A stretch of 21,636 bases of DNA from Oxalobacteraceae bacterium UBA4003 (GTDB lineage Bacteria > Pseudomonadota > Gammaproteobacteria > Burkholderiales > Burkholderiaceae_D), in the NCBI GenBank assembly GCA_002384815.1, contig DGBN01000002.1, positions 1 to 21,636 of the forward strand. The letters run 5' to 3'. Positions within the stretch are counted from its first letter, which is position 1; every line of letters begins with the position of its first letter. Shown in pieces: positions 14,988 through 21,636 of the stretch. The position numbers were made by a program, and so were the translations under genes. The notes below the pieces were generated by a model that ran no database searches, was not told where the DNA came from, and was given only the letters and a program-made list of their open reading frames with translations.

Positions 14988-16031
14988 TTATTCGTAAGAG
15001 AAAATCGAACCCAGTTTATCCATGCGCTCCAGCGCCATGCCCGAACCGCGCACCACGCAAGTCAGCGGATCTTCCGCGACGATCACTGGCAAGCCGGTTT
15101 CTTCCATCATCAGACGATCCAGATCCCGCAGCAAAGCGCCACCACCGGTCAGCATCATGCCTTTTTCGGCAATATCGGCACCCAGTTCAGGCGGCGTTTG
15201 TTCCAGCGCGTTTTTAACGGCCGAGACGATGTTGTTCAGCGGATCCGTCAGTGCTTCCAGAATTTCATTGCTGGAAATCGTGAACGAACGTGGAATACCT
15301 TCGGACAGATTGCGTCCCTTGACTTCCATTTCGCGCACTTCAGAACCCGGGAAGGCCGAGCCAATTTCCTTCTTGATCGCTTCGGCGGTTTGTTCGCCGA
15401 TCAGCATGCCGTAGTTGCGACGGATGTAATTGACGATCGCTTCGTCGAATTTATCGCCGCCAACACGGATCGAACCCTTGTAGACCATGCCACCCAGCGA
15501 AATGATGCCGACTTCTGTCGTGCCCCCACCAATATCGACCACCATGGAGCCGGTCGCATCCGACACCGGCAAGCCGGCACCGATCGCGGCAGCCATTGGC
15601 TCTTCAATCAGATACACCTGCGCTGCGCCTGCACCCAGAGCGGATTCGCGAATCGCGCGACGCTCCACCTGGGTAGAGCCACAAGGAACACAGATAATGA
15701 TGCGGGGGGAAGGCTTGAAGAATTTGGTGTCGTGCACCATGCGGATGAACTGCTTGAGCATTTGCTCGGTAACGGTGAAGTCGGCAATCACGCCATCCTT
15801 CATCGGTCGGATCGCCTCGATATTGCCTGGCACCTTGCCCAGCATCTGCTTGGCTTCCTTACCGACGGCCATGATGGTTTTCTTGCCGTTCGGACCGCCT
15901 TGCTGGCGGATCGCCACCACCGATGGCTCATCCAGCACGATGCCCAGGCTGCGAACATAAATCAGGGTATTTGCGGTGCCCAGATCGATTGCCAGATCAT
16001 TTGAAAAATAACTGCGTAGAAATCCAAACAT
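14988..16031 (-). CDS. mreB: Rod shape-determining actin homologue MreB
   Basis: 347-residue bacterial actin that forms membrane-bound filaments guiding the elongation machinery. It has the phosphate-1 motif DLGTANTLIY (16-25) with the amphipathic N-terminal MFGFLRSYFS membrane-binding segment. It also has the second phosphate loop VVDIGGGTTEVGIISLGG and an adenosine-binding LTGGGALLRDLDRLM near the C-terminus. Length matches E. coli MreB (347). It is first in the - strand cell-shape run. A GGAA about 11 bases before the ATG is the only ribosome-site candidate. The divergent 288-base region to gatC must hold its promoter, which I cannot place with confidence. Confidence 0.98.
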   Translation of the reverse strand: MFGFLRSYFSNDLAIDLGTANTLIYVRSLGIVLDEPSVVAIRQQGGPNGKKTIMAVGKEAKQMLGKVPGNIEAIRPMKDGVIADFTVTEQMLKQFIRMVHDTKFFKPSPRIIICVPCGSTQVERRAIRESALGAGAAQVYLIEEPMAAAIGAGLPVSDATGSMVVDIGGGTTEVGIISLGGMVYKGSIRVGGDKFDEAIVNYIRRNYGMLIGEQTAEAIKKEIGSAFPGSEVREMEVKGRNLSEGIPRSFTISSNEILEALTDPLNNIVSAVKNALEQTPPELGADIAEKGMMLTGGGALLRDLDRLMMEETGLPVIVAEDPLTCVVRGSGMALERMDKLGSIFSYE

Positions 16032-16319
16032 GAATTGTTCCAGTGCGCAAAATTGGTGCGCTTAATAAAGTAATTAAGAGAGTAAAGGCATGAACAACTG
16101 ATTAAATAATCCAGAATTATTGCCGGCGGCAGCCCAATATCGGCGCCAGCAAGGCAATAACCCGATATTCTACCTTATAATTTACATTAAATTAGTCGTC
16201 TAAAATGGCAAAAATGTAAGCGGAACAGTTCATTTTGCCAAGCTTTTGCCGCCACTAGAAGACTTTTGCATCTTTTGATTCTTTTTAACACTGAACAGCG
16301 GCCCGGCCGCGATCCCACC
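16032..16319. promoter_or_regulatory. Divergent mreB-gatC intergenic region
   Basis: 288 bases without a gene and distinctly more AT-rich than the surroundings; it must carry promoters for mreB (-) and gatC (+). The best single match is TATAAT at 16176-16181 on the + strand, without a convincing -35; it would give gatC a leader of about 130 bases. On the - strand, TAGAAT (16172-16167) is a weak -10 candidate for mreB. A short GCGCA...TGCGC repeat sits just before the mreB start. I see no riboswitch-like structure or tRNA. Confidence 0.45.
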
Positions 16320-16622
16320 ATGTCTCTAGCACTTTCCGATGTCAAACGTTTATCCATGCTCGCGCAAATCGACCTGACCGATGTGCAATCTGCACAAACG
16401 CTGGATAAATTAAACGACATCTTTGCACTGGTCGAACAATTGAGCGCCGTCGATACAAGCGGCGTCGAACCGCTGAATCACCCGATTGCAGCCTTGCTGC
16501 CTGAGCTGTCACTGCGTCTGCGCGACGACACCGTGAGCGAACCGAATCGCCGCGACGATTACCAGCAGGTCGCACCGGCAACGCAAGACGGCTTGTATCT
16601 GGTGCCCAAAGTCATCGAATAA
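16320..16622 (+). CDS. gatC: Asp/Glu-tRNA amidotransferase subunit C
   Basis: 100-residue GatC, the small subunit that wraps the GatA-GatB interface of the tRNA-dependent amidotransferase. Family features: MSLALSDVKRLSMLAQIDL at the N-terminus (the usual V..LA.LA.L pattern), VEPLNHP in the middle and the C-terminal LYLVPKVIE, close to the typical VP.VI ending. The ATG at 16320 is chosen over the upstream TTG because the family begins here. Ribosome-site match is poor. It is first of gatCAB, 65 bases before gatA. Confidence 0.95.
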   Translation: MSLALSDVKRLSMLAQIDLTDVQSAQTLDKLNDIFALVEQLSAVDTSGVEPLNHPIAALLPELSLRLRDDTVSEPNRRDDYQQVAPATQDGLYLVPKVIE

Positions 16623-16687
16623 GCCGCCGCGCGTTTTTACAGCACCGCGCCCTTGCCAGGCTCCGCAACCGAATACCAATATCGATC

Positions 16688-18145
16688 ATGCATACCAAAA
16701 CCATCAAAGAATTATCTGCGTTGCTGCAGACAAAAAAAATCTCCGCCACCGAACTGGCGCAGTTATTTCTGCGGCGCATAGGCGCCAGCGATCTGAATGC
16801 CTTCCTGCATGTGGATGAAGCCTTGACGCTGCAACAGGCCGCCGCCGCCGATCAACGCATCGCCAGTGGCGAAGCCGGCGTGTTGACCGGCATCCCGATT
16901 GCACACAAGGATATTTTCGTCACGCGCGACTGGCGCTCGACCGCCGGCTCGAAGATGCTGGAAAACTACGTCAGCCCTTTCGACGCAACCGTAGTGGAAA
17001 ATTTCAATCAGGCGGGCATGGTGACGCTGGGCAAATTGAATTGCGATGAATTCGCGATGGGCTCATCGAATGAAAACTCTTACTTCGGCGCAGTGAAAAA
17101 TCCGTGGGACAAGACCGCGATTCCAGGCGGCTCATCCGGCGGCTCTGCAGCGGCAATTGCTGCGCGTCTGACGCCGGCATCGACTGCGACCGACACCGGC
17201 GGCTCGATTCGCCAGCCGGCTGCCTTGTGCGGTGTGACCGGCATCAAGCCTACCTACGGCCGCGTCTCACGTTTCGGCATGATCGCATTTGCTTCGTCGC
17301 TGGATCAGGGCGGCCCGATTGCCAAAACCGCGGAAGATTGCGGCCTGCTGCTCAACGCAATGGTCAGCTTCGATGAACGCGATTCCACCAGTGTCGAACG
17401 TGAAAAAGAAGATTTCACACGCGATTTGAATGCACCTCTTCAAGGCTTGAAAATCGGCCTCCCGCGCGAATATTTCGGCGCCGGCTTGTCCGCCGATGTC
17501 GAGCAGGCTGTGCGCGCGGCACTCGGCGAATATGAAAAACTCGGCGCCACGCTGGTCGATATTTCATTGCCGAAAACCGAGCTGTCGATTCCCACCTATT
17601 ACGTCATCGCACCGGCCGAAGCCTCATCCAATCTGAGCCGCTTCGATGGTGTGCGCTACGGTTTCCGCGCCAAGGACTACACGGATTTGTCCGACATGTA
17701 TTGCAAGACGCGCGCGGAAGGATTCGGCGAGGAAGTCAAACGTCGCATCCTGGTCGGCGCCTACGTGCTGTCGCATGGTTATTACGATGCCTACTATCTG
17801 CAGGCGCAAAAAATCCGCCGCCTGATCGCGCAGGATTTCCAGCAAGCCTTCACCCAATGCGATGTCATCATGGGGCCGGTTGCGCCCACCGTTGCGTGGG
17901 ATCTGGGCGACAAGGCAGACGACCCGGTCGCCAATTATCTAGCCGATATTTTCACTTTGTCGACCAGCCTCGCAGGCTTGCCCGGCATGTCGATTCCATG
18001 CGGTTTCGGTCAGGGCGAAAAGAATGCGAAGCGCCCGGTCGGACTGCAAATCATCGGCAATTATTTTGCCGAAGCCAAGCTGCTGAACGTCGCACATCAG
18101 TACCAGCAGGCGACCGACTGGCATCTGCGTCAGCCTGCAGAGTAA
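16688..18145 (+). CDS. gatA: Asp/Glu-tRNA amidotransferase subunit A
   Basis: 485-residue amidase-signature enzyme that releases ammonia from glutamine for amidation of Glu-tRNA(Gln) and Asp-tRNA(Asn) in the GatCAB complex. The Ser-cisSer-Lys triad is intact: Lys74 in PIAHKDIF, Ser149 in IPGGSSGGSA and Ser173 in DTGGSIRQPA, each offset by five from the Staphylococcus numbering. The glutamine-pocket region and SIPTYYVIAPAEASSNLSR follow. The presence of gatCAB implies that at least one of Asn- or Gln-tRNA is made by the indirect route in this organism. It lies 65 bases after gatC and 67 before gatB. Confidence 0.98.
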   Translation: MHTKTIKELSALLQTKKISATELAQLFLRRIGASDLNAFLHVDEALTLQQAAAADQRIASGEAGVLTGIPIAHKDIFVTRDWRSTAGSKMLENYVSPFDATVVENFNQAGMVTLGKLNCDEFAMGSSNENSYFGAVKNPWDKTAIPGGSSGGSAAAIAARLTPASTATDTGGSIRQPAALCGVTGIKPTYGRVSRFGMIAFASSLDQGGPIAKTAEDCGLLLNAMVSFDERDSTSVEREKEDFTRDLNAPLQGLKIGLPREYFGAGLSADVEQAVRAALGEYEKLGATLVDISLPKTELSIPTYYVIAPAEASSNLSRFDGVRYGFRAKDYTDLSDMYCKTRAEGFGEEVKRRILVGAYVLSHGYYDAYYLQAQKIRRLIAQDFQQAFTQCDVIMGPVAPTVAWDLGDKADDPVANYLADIFTLSTSLAGLPGMSIPCGFGQGEKNAKRPVGLQIIGNYFAEAKLLNVAHQYQQATDWHLRQPAE

Positions 18146-18212
18146 AGATCAGCGATCACCGCAAAACAAAAATACGCAGTCACATACGCCAACAGGCGAG
18201 TAAGGAAACATC

Positions 18213-19673
18213 ATGCAGTGGGAAGTCGTAATCGGCCTGGAAACACATACGCAGTTGACCACCAGGACAAAAATTTTCAGCGGCTCACCGACGCAATTCG
18301 GCGCAGCGCCAAACACGCAAACCTCGCCGGTAGATCTGGCATTACCGGGCGCATTGCCGGTGATGAATCGCAGCGCAGTCGAGCGCGCAATCCAGTTCGG
18401 CCTGGCAATCGGCGCCACGATCGCGCCGTACTCGGTATTTGCACGGAAAAATTATTTTTATCCCGATCTGCCCAAGGGCTACCAGATCAGCCAGATGGAT
18501 TTGCCGATAGTGCAAGGCGGCCGCGTATCGTTCGCGATGGAAGCCGGCGGCAAAACTGAAATCCGCTCGGTGCAATTGACACGCGCGCATCTGGAAGAAG
18601 ACGCCGGCAAATCACTGCATGAGGATTACCACGGCATGACCGGCATCGACCTGAATCGCGCCGGCACGCCCTTGCTCGAAATCGTGACCGAACCGGATAT
18701 GCGCAGCGCAGCAGAGGCCGTTGCCTATGCCAAAGCACTCCACACGCTGGTGACCTGGATCGGCATCTGCGACGGCAACATGCAGGAAGGTTCATTCCGT
18801 TGCGACGCCAACGTATCGGTGCGCCCGGTCGGACAAAAGGAATACGGCACACGCTGCGAAATCAAGAATCTGAATTCATTCCGCTTCATGGAAGATGCCA
18901 TCAATTACGAGGTGCGCCGCCAGATTGAATTGATCGAAGACGGCGGCCGCGTAGTACAAGCCACGCGTCTGTACGATCCGGATAAAAAAGAAACCCGCGA
19001 GATGCGCAGCAAGGAAAACGCGCACGACTATCGCTACTTCCCTGATCCGGATTTGCCACCGCTGATCGTCAGCGCAGAATGGATCGCGCGCGTGCAAGCC
19101 GAGATGCCGGAACTGCCGGGCGCCATGCGCGAGCGCTTTACACAGGAATACGGCTTGTCCGATTACGATGCGGCGGTGTTGACGCAATCAAAGGCCATGG
19201 CGAATTATTTCGAACTGATCTGCTCCATCGCCGGTCCCGAACAAGCCAAGCCAGCTGCCAATCTGCTGATGGGAGATGTCGCCTCGGCAGTCAATCGCGA
19301 CGGCATAGAACTCGATGCAGCACCTGTATCCGCAGCGCAACTGGCGGTGCTTTTGCACCGCATCGCCGACGGCACGATTTCCAACAAGATTGCCAAGGAA
19401 GTATTCAGTGCGATGTGGGAAGCCAGATCGGATAGCCCGACCATCGCCGATGAATTGATCGAATCGAAAGGTTTGAAGCAGATTTCCGACAGCGGTGCAC
19501 TGGAAAAAATCGTCGATGAAGTATTGGCGGCGAATATCAAATCAGTGGAAGAATTCCGCGCCGGCAAGGAACAGGCCATCAATGCCCTGATGGGACAGGC
19601 GATGAAGGCCAGCAAAGGCAAAGCCAATCCGGCGCAATTGACAGAACTGCTCAAGCGAAAACTCACGTCTTGA
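18213..19673 (+). CDS. gatB: Asp/Glu-tRNA amidotransferase subunit B
   Basis: 486-residue GatB, which binds the misacylated tRNA and uses ATP to activate the carboxylate before ammonia attack. It has the N-terminal kinase-like signature WEVVIGLETHTQL, then LEIVTEPDM, CDANVSVRP, EIKNLNSFRFMEDAI and SKENAHDYRYFPDPDLPPL. These are followed by the helical and YqeY-like tail domains (about 300-486) that grip the tRNA elbow. The start has AAGGAAA 5-8 bases upstream. An intrinsic terminator follows 16 bases after the stop, closing gatCAB. Confidence 0.98.
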   Translation: MQWEVVIGLETHTQLTTRTKIFSGSPTQFGAAPNTQTSPVDLALPGALPVMNRSAVERAIQFGLAIGATIAPYSVFARKNYFYPDLPKGYQISQMDLPIVQGGRVSFAMEAGGKTEIRSVQLTRAHLEEDAGKSLHEDYHGMTGIDLNRAGTPLLEIVTEPDMRSAAEAVAYAKALHTLVTWIGICDGNMQEGSFRCDANVSVRPVGQKEYGTRCEIKNLNSFRFMEDAINYEVRRQIELIEDGGRVVQATRLYDPDKKETREMRSKENAHDYRYFPDPDLPPLIVSAEWIARVQAEMPELPGAMRERFTQEYGLSDYDAAVLTQSKAMANYFELICSIAGPEQAKPAANLLMGDVASAVNRDGIELDAAPVSAAQLAVLLHRIADGTISNKIAKEVFSAMWEARSDSPTIADELIESKGLKQISDSGALEKIVDEVLAANIKSVEEFRAGKEQAINALMGQAMKASKGKANPAQLTELLKRKLTS

Positions 19674-19689
19674 ATGACAGGTAAAAACG

Positions 19690-19724
19690 AAAAGCGCGCT
19701 CCCTGCAAAGAGCGCGCTTTTTTA
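19690..19724 (+). terminator. Intrinsic terminator of gatCAB
   Basis: AAAAGCGCGCTC (19690-19701) pairs with GAGCGCGCTTTT (19710-19721) around an 8-base loop, and the T-run continues to 19723 before an A. The stem is 12 bp with a GC core and begins 16 bases after the gatB TGA. The A-rich left flank pairs with the T-run, so in the reverse direction it would also end in Us, making it possibly bidirectional. Confidence 0.92.
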
Positions 19725-19763
19725 TTGGTGGATGCAGAAAAACATCGTCGCAGATGGCTACGC

Positions 19764-19784
19764 GCAAGCCACGCCTTGGCTTGC
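19764..19784. repeat. Short inverted repeat upstream of the hexamer array
   Basis: GCAAGCCA (19764-19771) and TGGCTTGC (19777-19784) form a perfect 8-bp stem with a 5-base loop. It is in the 259-base non-coding stretch after gatB and has no T-run, so it is not a second terminator. It could be an operator or a leader hairpin for the downstream unknown gene. Confidence 0.45.
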
Positions 19785-19822
19785 CGCACGGCATCGCCAC
19801 CGAATCGCTGCACACGCGCAAC

Positions 19823-19866
19823 ATGCCGATGCCGATGCCGATGCCGATGCCGATGCCGATGCCGAT
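19823..19866. repeat. Perfect hexanucleotide array, GCCGAT x7
   Basis: Seven uninterrupted copies of GCCGAT (19825-19866), preceded by AT of a further partial unit, form a 44-base period-6 simple repeat. It lies between the gatB terminator and the unknown gene, ending 66 bases before that gene's likely ATG. No other simple repeat of this size was found in the window. In one frame it would read Ala-Asp repeats, in another Met-Pro, and on the other strand His-Arg or Ile-Gly, but none of these belongs to a convincing gene. Copy number may vary by slippage. Confidence 0.95.
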
Positions 19867-19932
19867 TTTCCTGCAAACTATTCTTGCTGCTGCTTGTCCA
19901 ACCAGCACTTCCATTCGTCCATGGAGCGTCAA

Positions 19933-20343
19933 ATGAACCGCTTGCACACACCATCAGGCCCCATCGACCCCGGCGCCGCCAGCCCTGAAGACCTGGGTTA
20001 TCCGCTCGATATCGTCGCCCATTTATCCAGCGGCGAAGCTTCACACATTCTGCATACGCAACACAACCCGCAGGTGCAAACTTTTATCGATGCCCTGCAA
20101 ATGGAGCAGCCGGTTTCACACGATGTTGCAGCATCATTCCTTGAGTTTTTATTCAAGGACACGATTCCTGCCGATGTCCCGCAACTGACTGCACACATGC
20201 GTGCGAGCCAATGGGAGCAGTATCTGACCCCGCCAGAAATCCTGGATGAAATCGCGCATCGTGCCTCGGTTTTTTTCGATAGCGAAGAAGGCGTGGAACT
20301 AAGTAACTTTTACACTAGGATCATTTCGCGTACGACCTATTAA
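19933..20343 (+). CDS. Hypothetical protein, 136 residues
   Basis: I do not recognise this protein. From ATG 19933 it has 136 residues, no cysteine, no signal peptide or membrane helix, and an acidic composition, so it is probably cytosolic. A Pro/Gly-rich start (about 1-25) precedes predicted helices: DIVAHLSSGEASHILHT, QTFIDALQME, SHDVAASFLEFLFKD and PPEILDEIAHRASVFFD, ending in a basic RIISRTTY. The start is chosen because GGAG lies 6 bases upstream; ATG 19921 lacks such a site. The same frame is open back to an ATG at 19732, which would add 67 residues including an Ala-Asp tract, but that begins right after the terminator and looks non-coding. It stands alone, convergent with the DUF4124 gene. 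Confidence 0.72.
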   Translation: MNRLHTPSGPIDPGAASPEDLGYPLDIVAHLSSGEASHILHTQHNPQVQTFIDALQMEQPVSHDVAASFLEFLFKDTIPADVPQLTAHMRASQWEQYLTPPEILDEIAHRASVFFDSEEGVELSNFYTRIISRTTY

Positions 20344-20370
20344 CGCGCCGTCATTTACCTGAAGCGAATA

Positions 20371-20988
20371 TTACTGCGCTGAAGCAGTTTTTGTGATTTC
20401 GCGAAACCGTTGCAAAGTCAGATCGTATTTCGCATGGACTTGCGCCAGCTCGATCTCGCTTTCCTGCAAATTTCCCCTGAGATCGCGCACACTTTGCTCG
20501 GCTCTGTCGTGCTTGTATTGCAAACCCGCCGACACTACGCCTCTTTTCCTTTGCGCTTCGACTGCAGCTTGCGCGTCCTTCCAGTCTTTGTCGGCTACGA
20601 CCAGGGATTTTTTCTGCCGGGCGATTTGTTCGTTCACAATGCCGGTCTCACGTTTGCGCGCCAATACAATGTCTTTTTCGCTGCGGTAGCGGGCAGCAAG
20701 CGCCCGATCCGATTTTTTTTGTTCCTCGACAGCAGCACGTTCGGCTTTTTTCCTGTCTTCCTGCAACTGCTTTTCGCGTTTCTGTTCAGCCGTGAGCGGC
20801 GCGGCGATGTCTCTTTTTACGATGCCGTTATTGCCGTATTCGCGTACGGCGCGATCAGCGCATTCGGGAATGGGGCGATCGGAAGTGAGCGTACGGCCGG
20901 AGGCATCCTTGCACATGAAAATCTTCGCATGTGCACCCGACGCGATGAATATCGAGAGAAAAAACAGTGTCTTGACCGCACCCTTCAT
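20371..20988 (-). CDS. Secreted DUF4124-domain coiled-coil protein
   Basis: 205-residue exported protein. A signal peptide (1-21, ending G-A-H-A) is followed by a short DUF4124-like domain with KIFMCKDASGRTLTSDRPIPEC, whose Cys26 and Cys43 could form a disulfide in the periplasm (compare dsbB in this window). From about residue 65 the rest is highly charged, Lys/Glu/Arg/Gln-rich and probably a long coiled coil. Function is unknown for the family. The start at 20988 is preceded by GGGGAG 4 bases upstream; the longer frame would need a TTG. It lies 29 bases after the pyrE stop on the same strand, so the two are likely cotranscribed. Confidence 0.85.
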   Translation of the reverse strand: MKGAVKTLFFLSIFIASGAHAKIFMCKDASGRTLTSDRPIPECADRAVREYGNNGIVKRDIAAPLTAEQKREKQLQEDRKKAERAAVEEQKKSDRALAARYRSEKDIVLARKRETGIVNEQIARQKKSLVVADKDWKDAQAAVEAQRKRGVVSAGLQYKHDRAEQSVRDLRGNLQESEIELAQVHAKYDLTLQRFREITKTASAQ

Positions 20989-21017
20989 TTCACTCCCCAA
21001 GAATAAAATACCTGTTG

Positions 21018-21636
21018 TCAGGCCACGCCATACCTTTTGCGATAGGCGGACACTGCCTCCCTGTACTGCGCCTGTTCAGAATCGGCTCCCGCATTCGACA
21101 GGTATTCAAACAAGTCCGACAGATTACCTATCGATACCACCGGCATACCGTAGGTGTTACTCACTTCCTGCACGGCTGAATACGCAGACAATGCATCATC
21201 TGCCCCCGAACGTTCCATCCTGTCCAGCGCAATCAGCACTGCACATGGCGTCGCACCTGCGGCACGTATCATGTCTACCGATTCGCGTACCGAAGTGCCG
21301 GCGGAAATCACGTCGTCGATGATCACCACTCGTCCCTGCAACCTGGCGCCCACCATCGTGCCGCCTTCGCCGTGATCCTTGGCTTCCTTGCGATTGAATG
21401 CAAACGGCACATCACGCCCCTTGTTCGCCAGCGCCACCGCCGTTGCCGAAGCGAGCGTGATGCCTTTGTAGGCCGGACCAAACAGCATATCGAATTCAAC
21501 ACCTGAATCGATCAGCGTCTGTGCATAAAATTCTGCCAGGCGCGCCAGCGTGCCGCCCTGGTTGAACAAGCCGGCATTAAAGAAATACGGCGAAGTGCGA
21601 CCGGCCTTGGTCACAAATTCGCCGAAACGCAATACG
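21018..21636 (-). CDS. pyrE: Orotate phosphoribosyltransferase (5' truncated by window)
   Basis: Enzyme joining orotate to PRPP to give OMP in pyrimidine synthesis. 206 codons are visible and the frame is open to the window edge; roughly the first 10-20 residues should lie outside, so the TTG at 21632 is not the start. Motifs seen: FGEFVTKAGRTSPYFFNAGLF near the N-terminus, DMLFGPAYKGI, the FNRKEAKDHGEGG catalytic loop with its conserved Lys and His, and the PRPP-binding VVIIDDVISAGTS. A C-terminal helical tail ends in YRKRYGVA. All catalytic residues I would expect are present. The DUF4124 gene follows on the same strand. Confidence 0.97.
   Translation of the reverse strand, partial: VLRFGEFVTKAGRTSPYFFNAGLFNQGGTLARLAEFYAQTLIDSGVEFDMLFGPAYKGITLASATAVALANKGRDVPFAFNRKEAKDHGEGGTMVGARLQGRVVIIDDVISAGTSVRESVDMIRAAGATPCAVLIALDRMERSGADDALSAYSAVQEVSNTYGMPVVSIGNLSDLFEYLSNAGADSEQAQYREAVSAYRKRYGVA

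Noticed and set aside
15198..16004. 268-codon + strand open frame antisense to mreB
   Set aside because: mreB is highly conserved along its entire length; the antisense frame reads as a compositional shadow with no known motif.
16266..16319. TTG-initiated extension of gatC
   Set aside because: GatC proteins start with the M-S-L-type segment at 16320; the extra 18 residues are leader sequence.
19823..19866. CRISPR array
   Set aside because: The units are contiguous 6-base copies with no spacers, so this is a simple tandem repeat.
19205..20044. 279-codon - strand frame across the 3' end of gatB and the hexamer array
   Set aside because: It covers conserved gatB coding sequence in antisense, reads through the terminator, and has a His-Arg run produced by the simple repeat.

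Overview
The window is an ordinary-looking chromosomal housekeeping segment from a Gram-negative bacterium. It is most likely a betaproteobacterium of the Burkholderiales, and the moderate GC (mid-50s by eye) and protein flavour suggest Oxalobacteraceae of the Herminiimonas/Janthinobacterium type. That placement is an inference from gene order and remembered sequence style, not from a search. Coding density is high: about 21 protein genes, no RNA genes, no insertion sequences, prophage or CRISPR, and only short intergenic gaps.

Left part (1-5.1 kb). The 3' end of prfA is followed on the + strand by dsbB and prmC, so the release factor and its methylase sit on either side of a disulfide-bond enzyme. 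A hairpin with a T-run closes this run. On the - strand lie a membrane-anchored TlpA-like thioredoxin, then a lemA plus M48 metalloprotease pair. The protease carries a C-terminal extension of about 310 residues.

Middle-left (5.1-9.1 kb). This is the betaproteobacterial version of the E. coli yraLMNOP cluster: lpoA, yraN, diaA and dolP run on the - strand, and rsmI is divergent. It links peptidoglycan synthase activation (LpoA), replication timing (DiaA), outer-membrane maintenance (DolP) and 16S rRNA methylation (RsmI). The cluster ends in a strong intrinsic terminator between dolP and lemA.

Centre (9.1-16.0 kb). A long - strand cell-shape operon, mreB-mreC-mreD-mrdA-rodA-rlpA, encodes the elongasome cytoskeleton, its membrane partners, the PBP2 transpeptidase, the RodA glycosyltransferase and a septal lytic transglycosylase. 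Its last gene shares stop-codon bases with convergent rsmI.

Right part (16.0-21.6 kb). An AT-rich divergent region separates mreB from gatC-gatA-gatB (+), the tRNA amidotransferase that corrects Asp-tRNA(Asn) and Glu-tRNA(Gln), which ends in a clear terminator. Next come a hairpin, a perfect GCCGAT hexamer array (7 copies) and an unrecognised 136-residue gene. On the - strand, a secreted DUF4124/coiled-coil protein follows the partial pyrE at the window edge.

No clearly novel system is visible. The points most worth checking are the hexamer array before the unknown gene, the extended M48 protease, the LpoA homologue that seems to lack both the TPR domain and a lipobox, the changed metal-site residue in the DiaA-like protein, and the small ORF abutting mreC.
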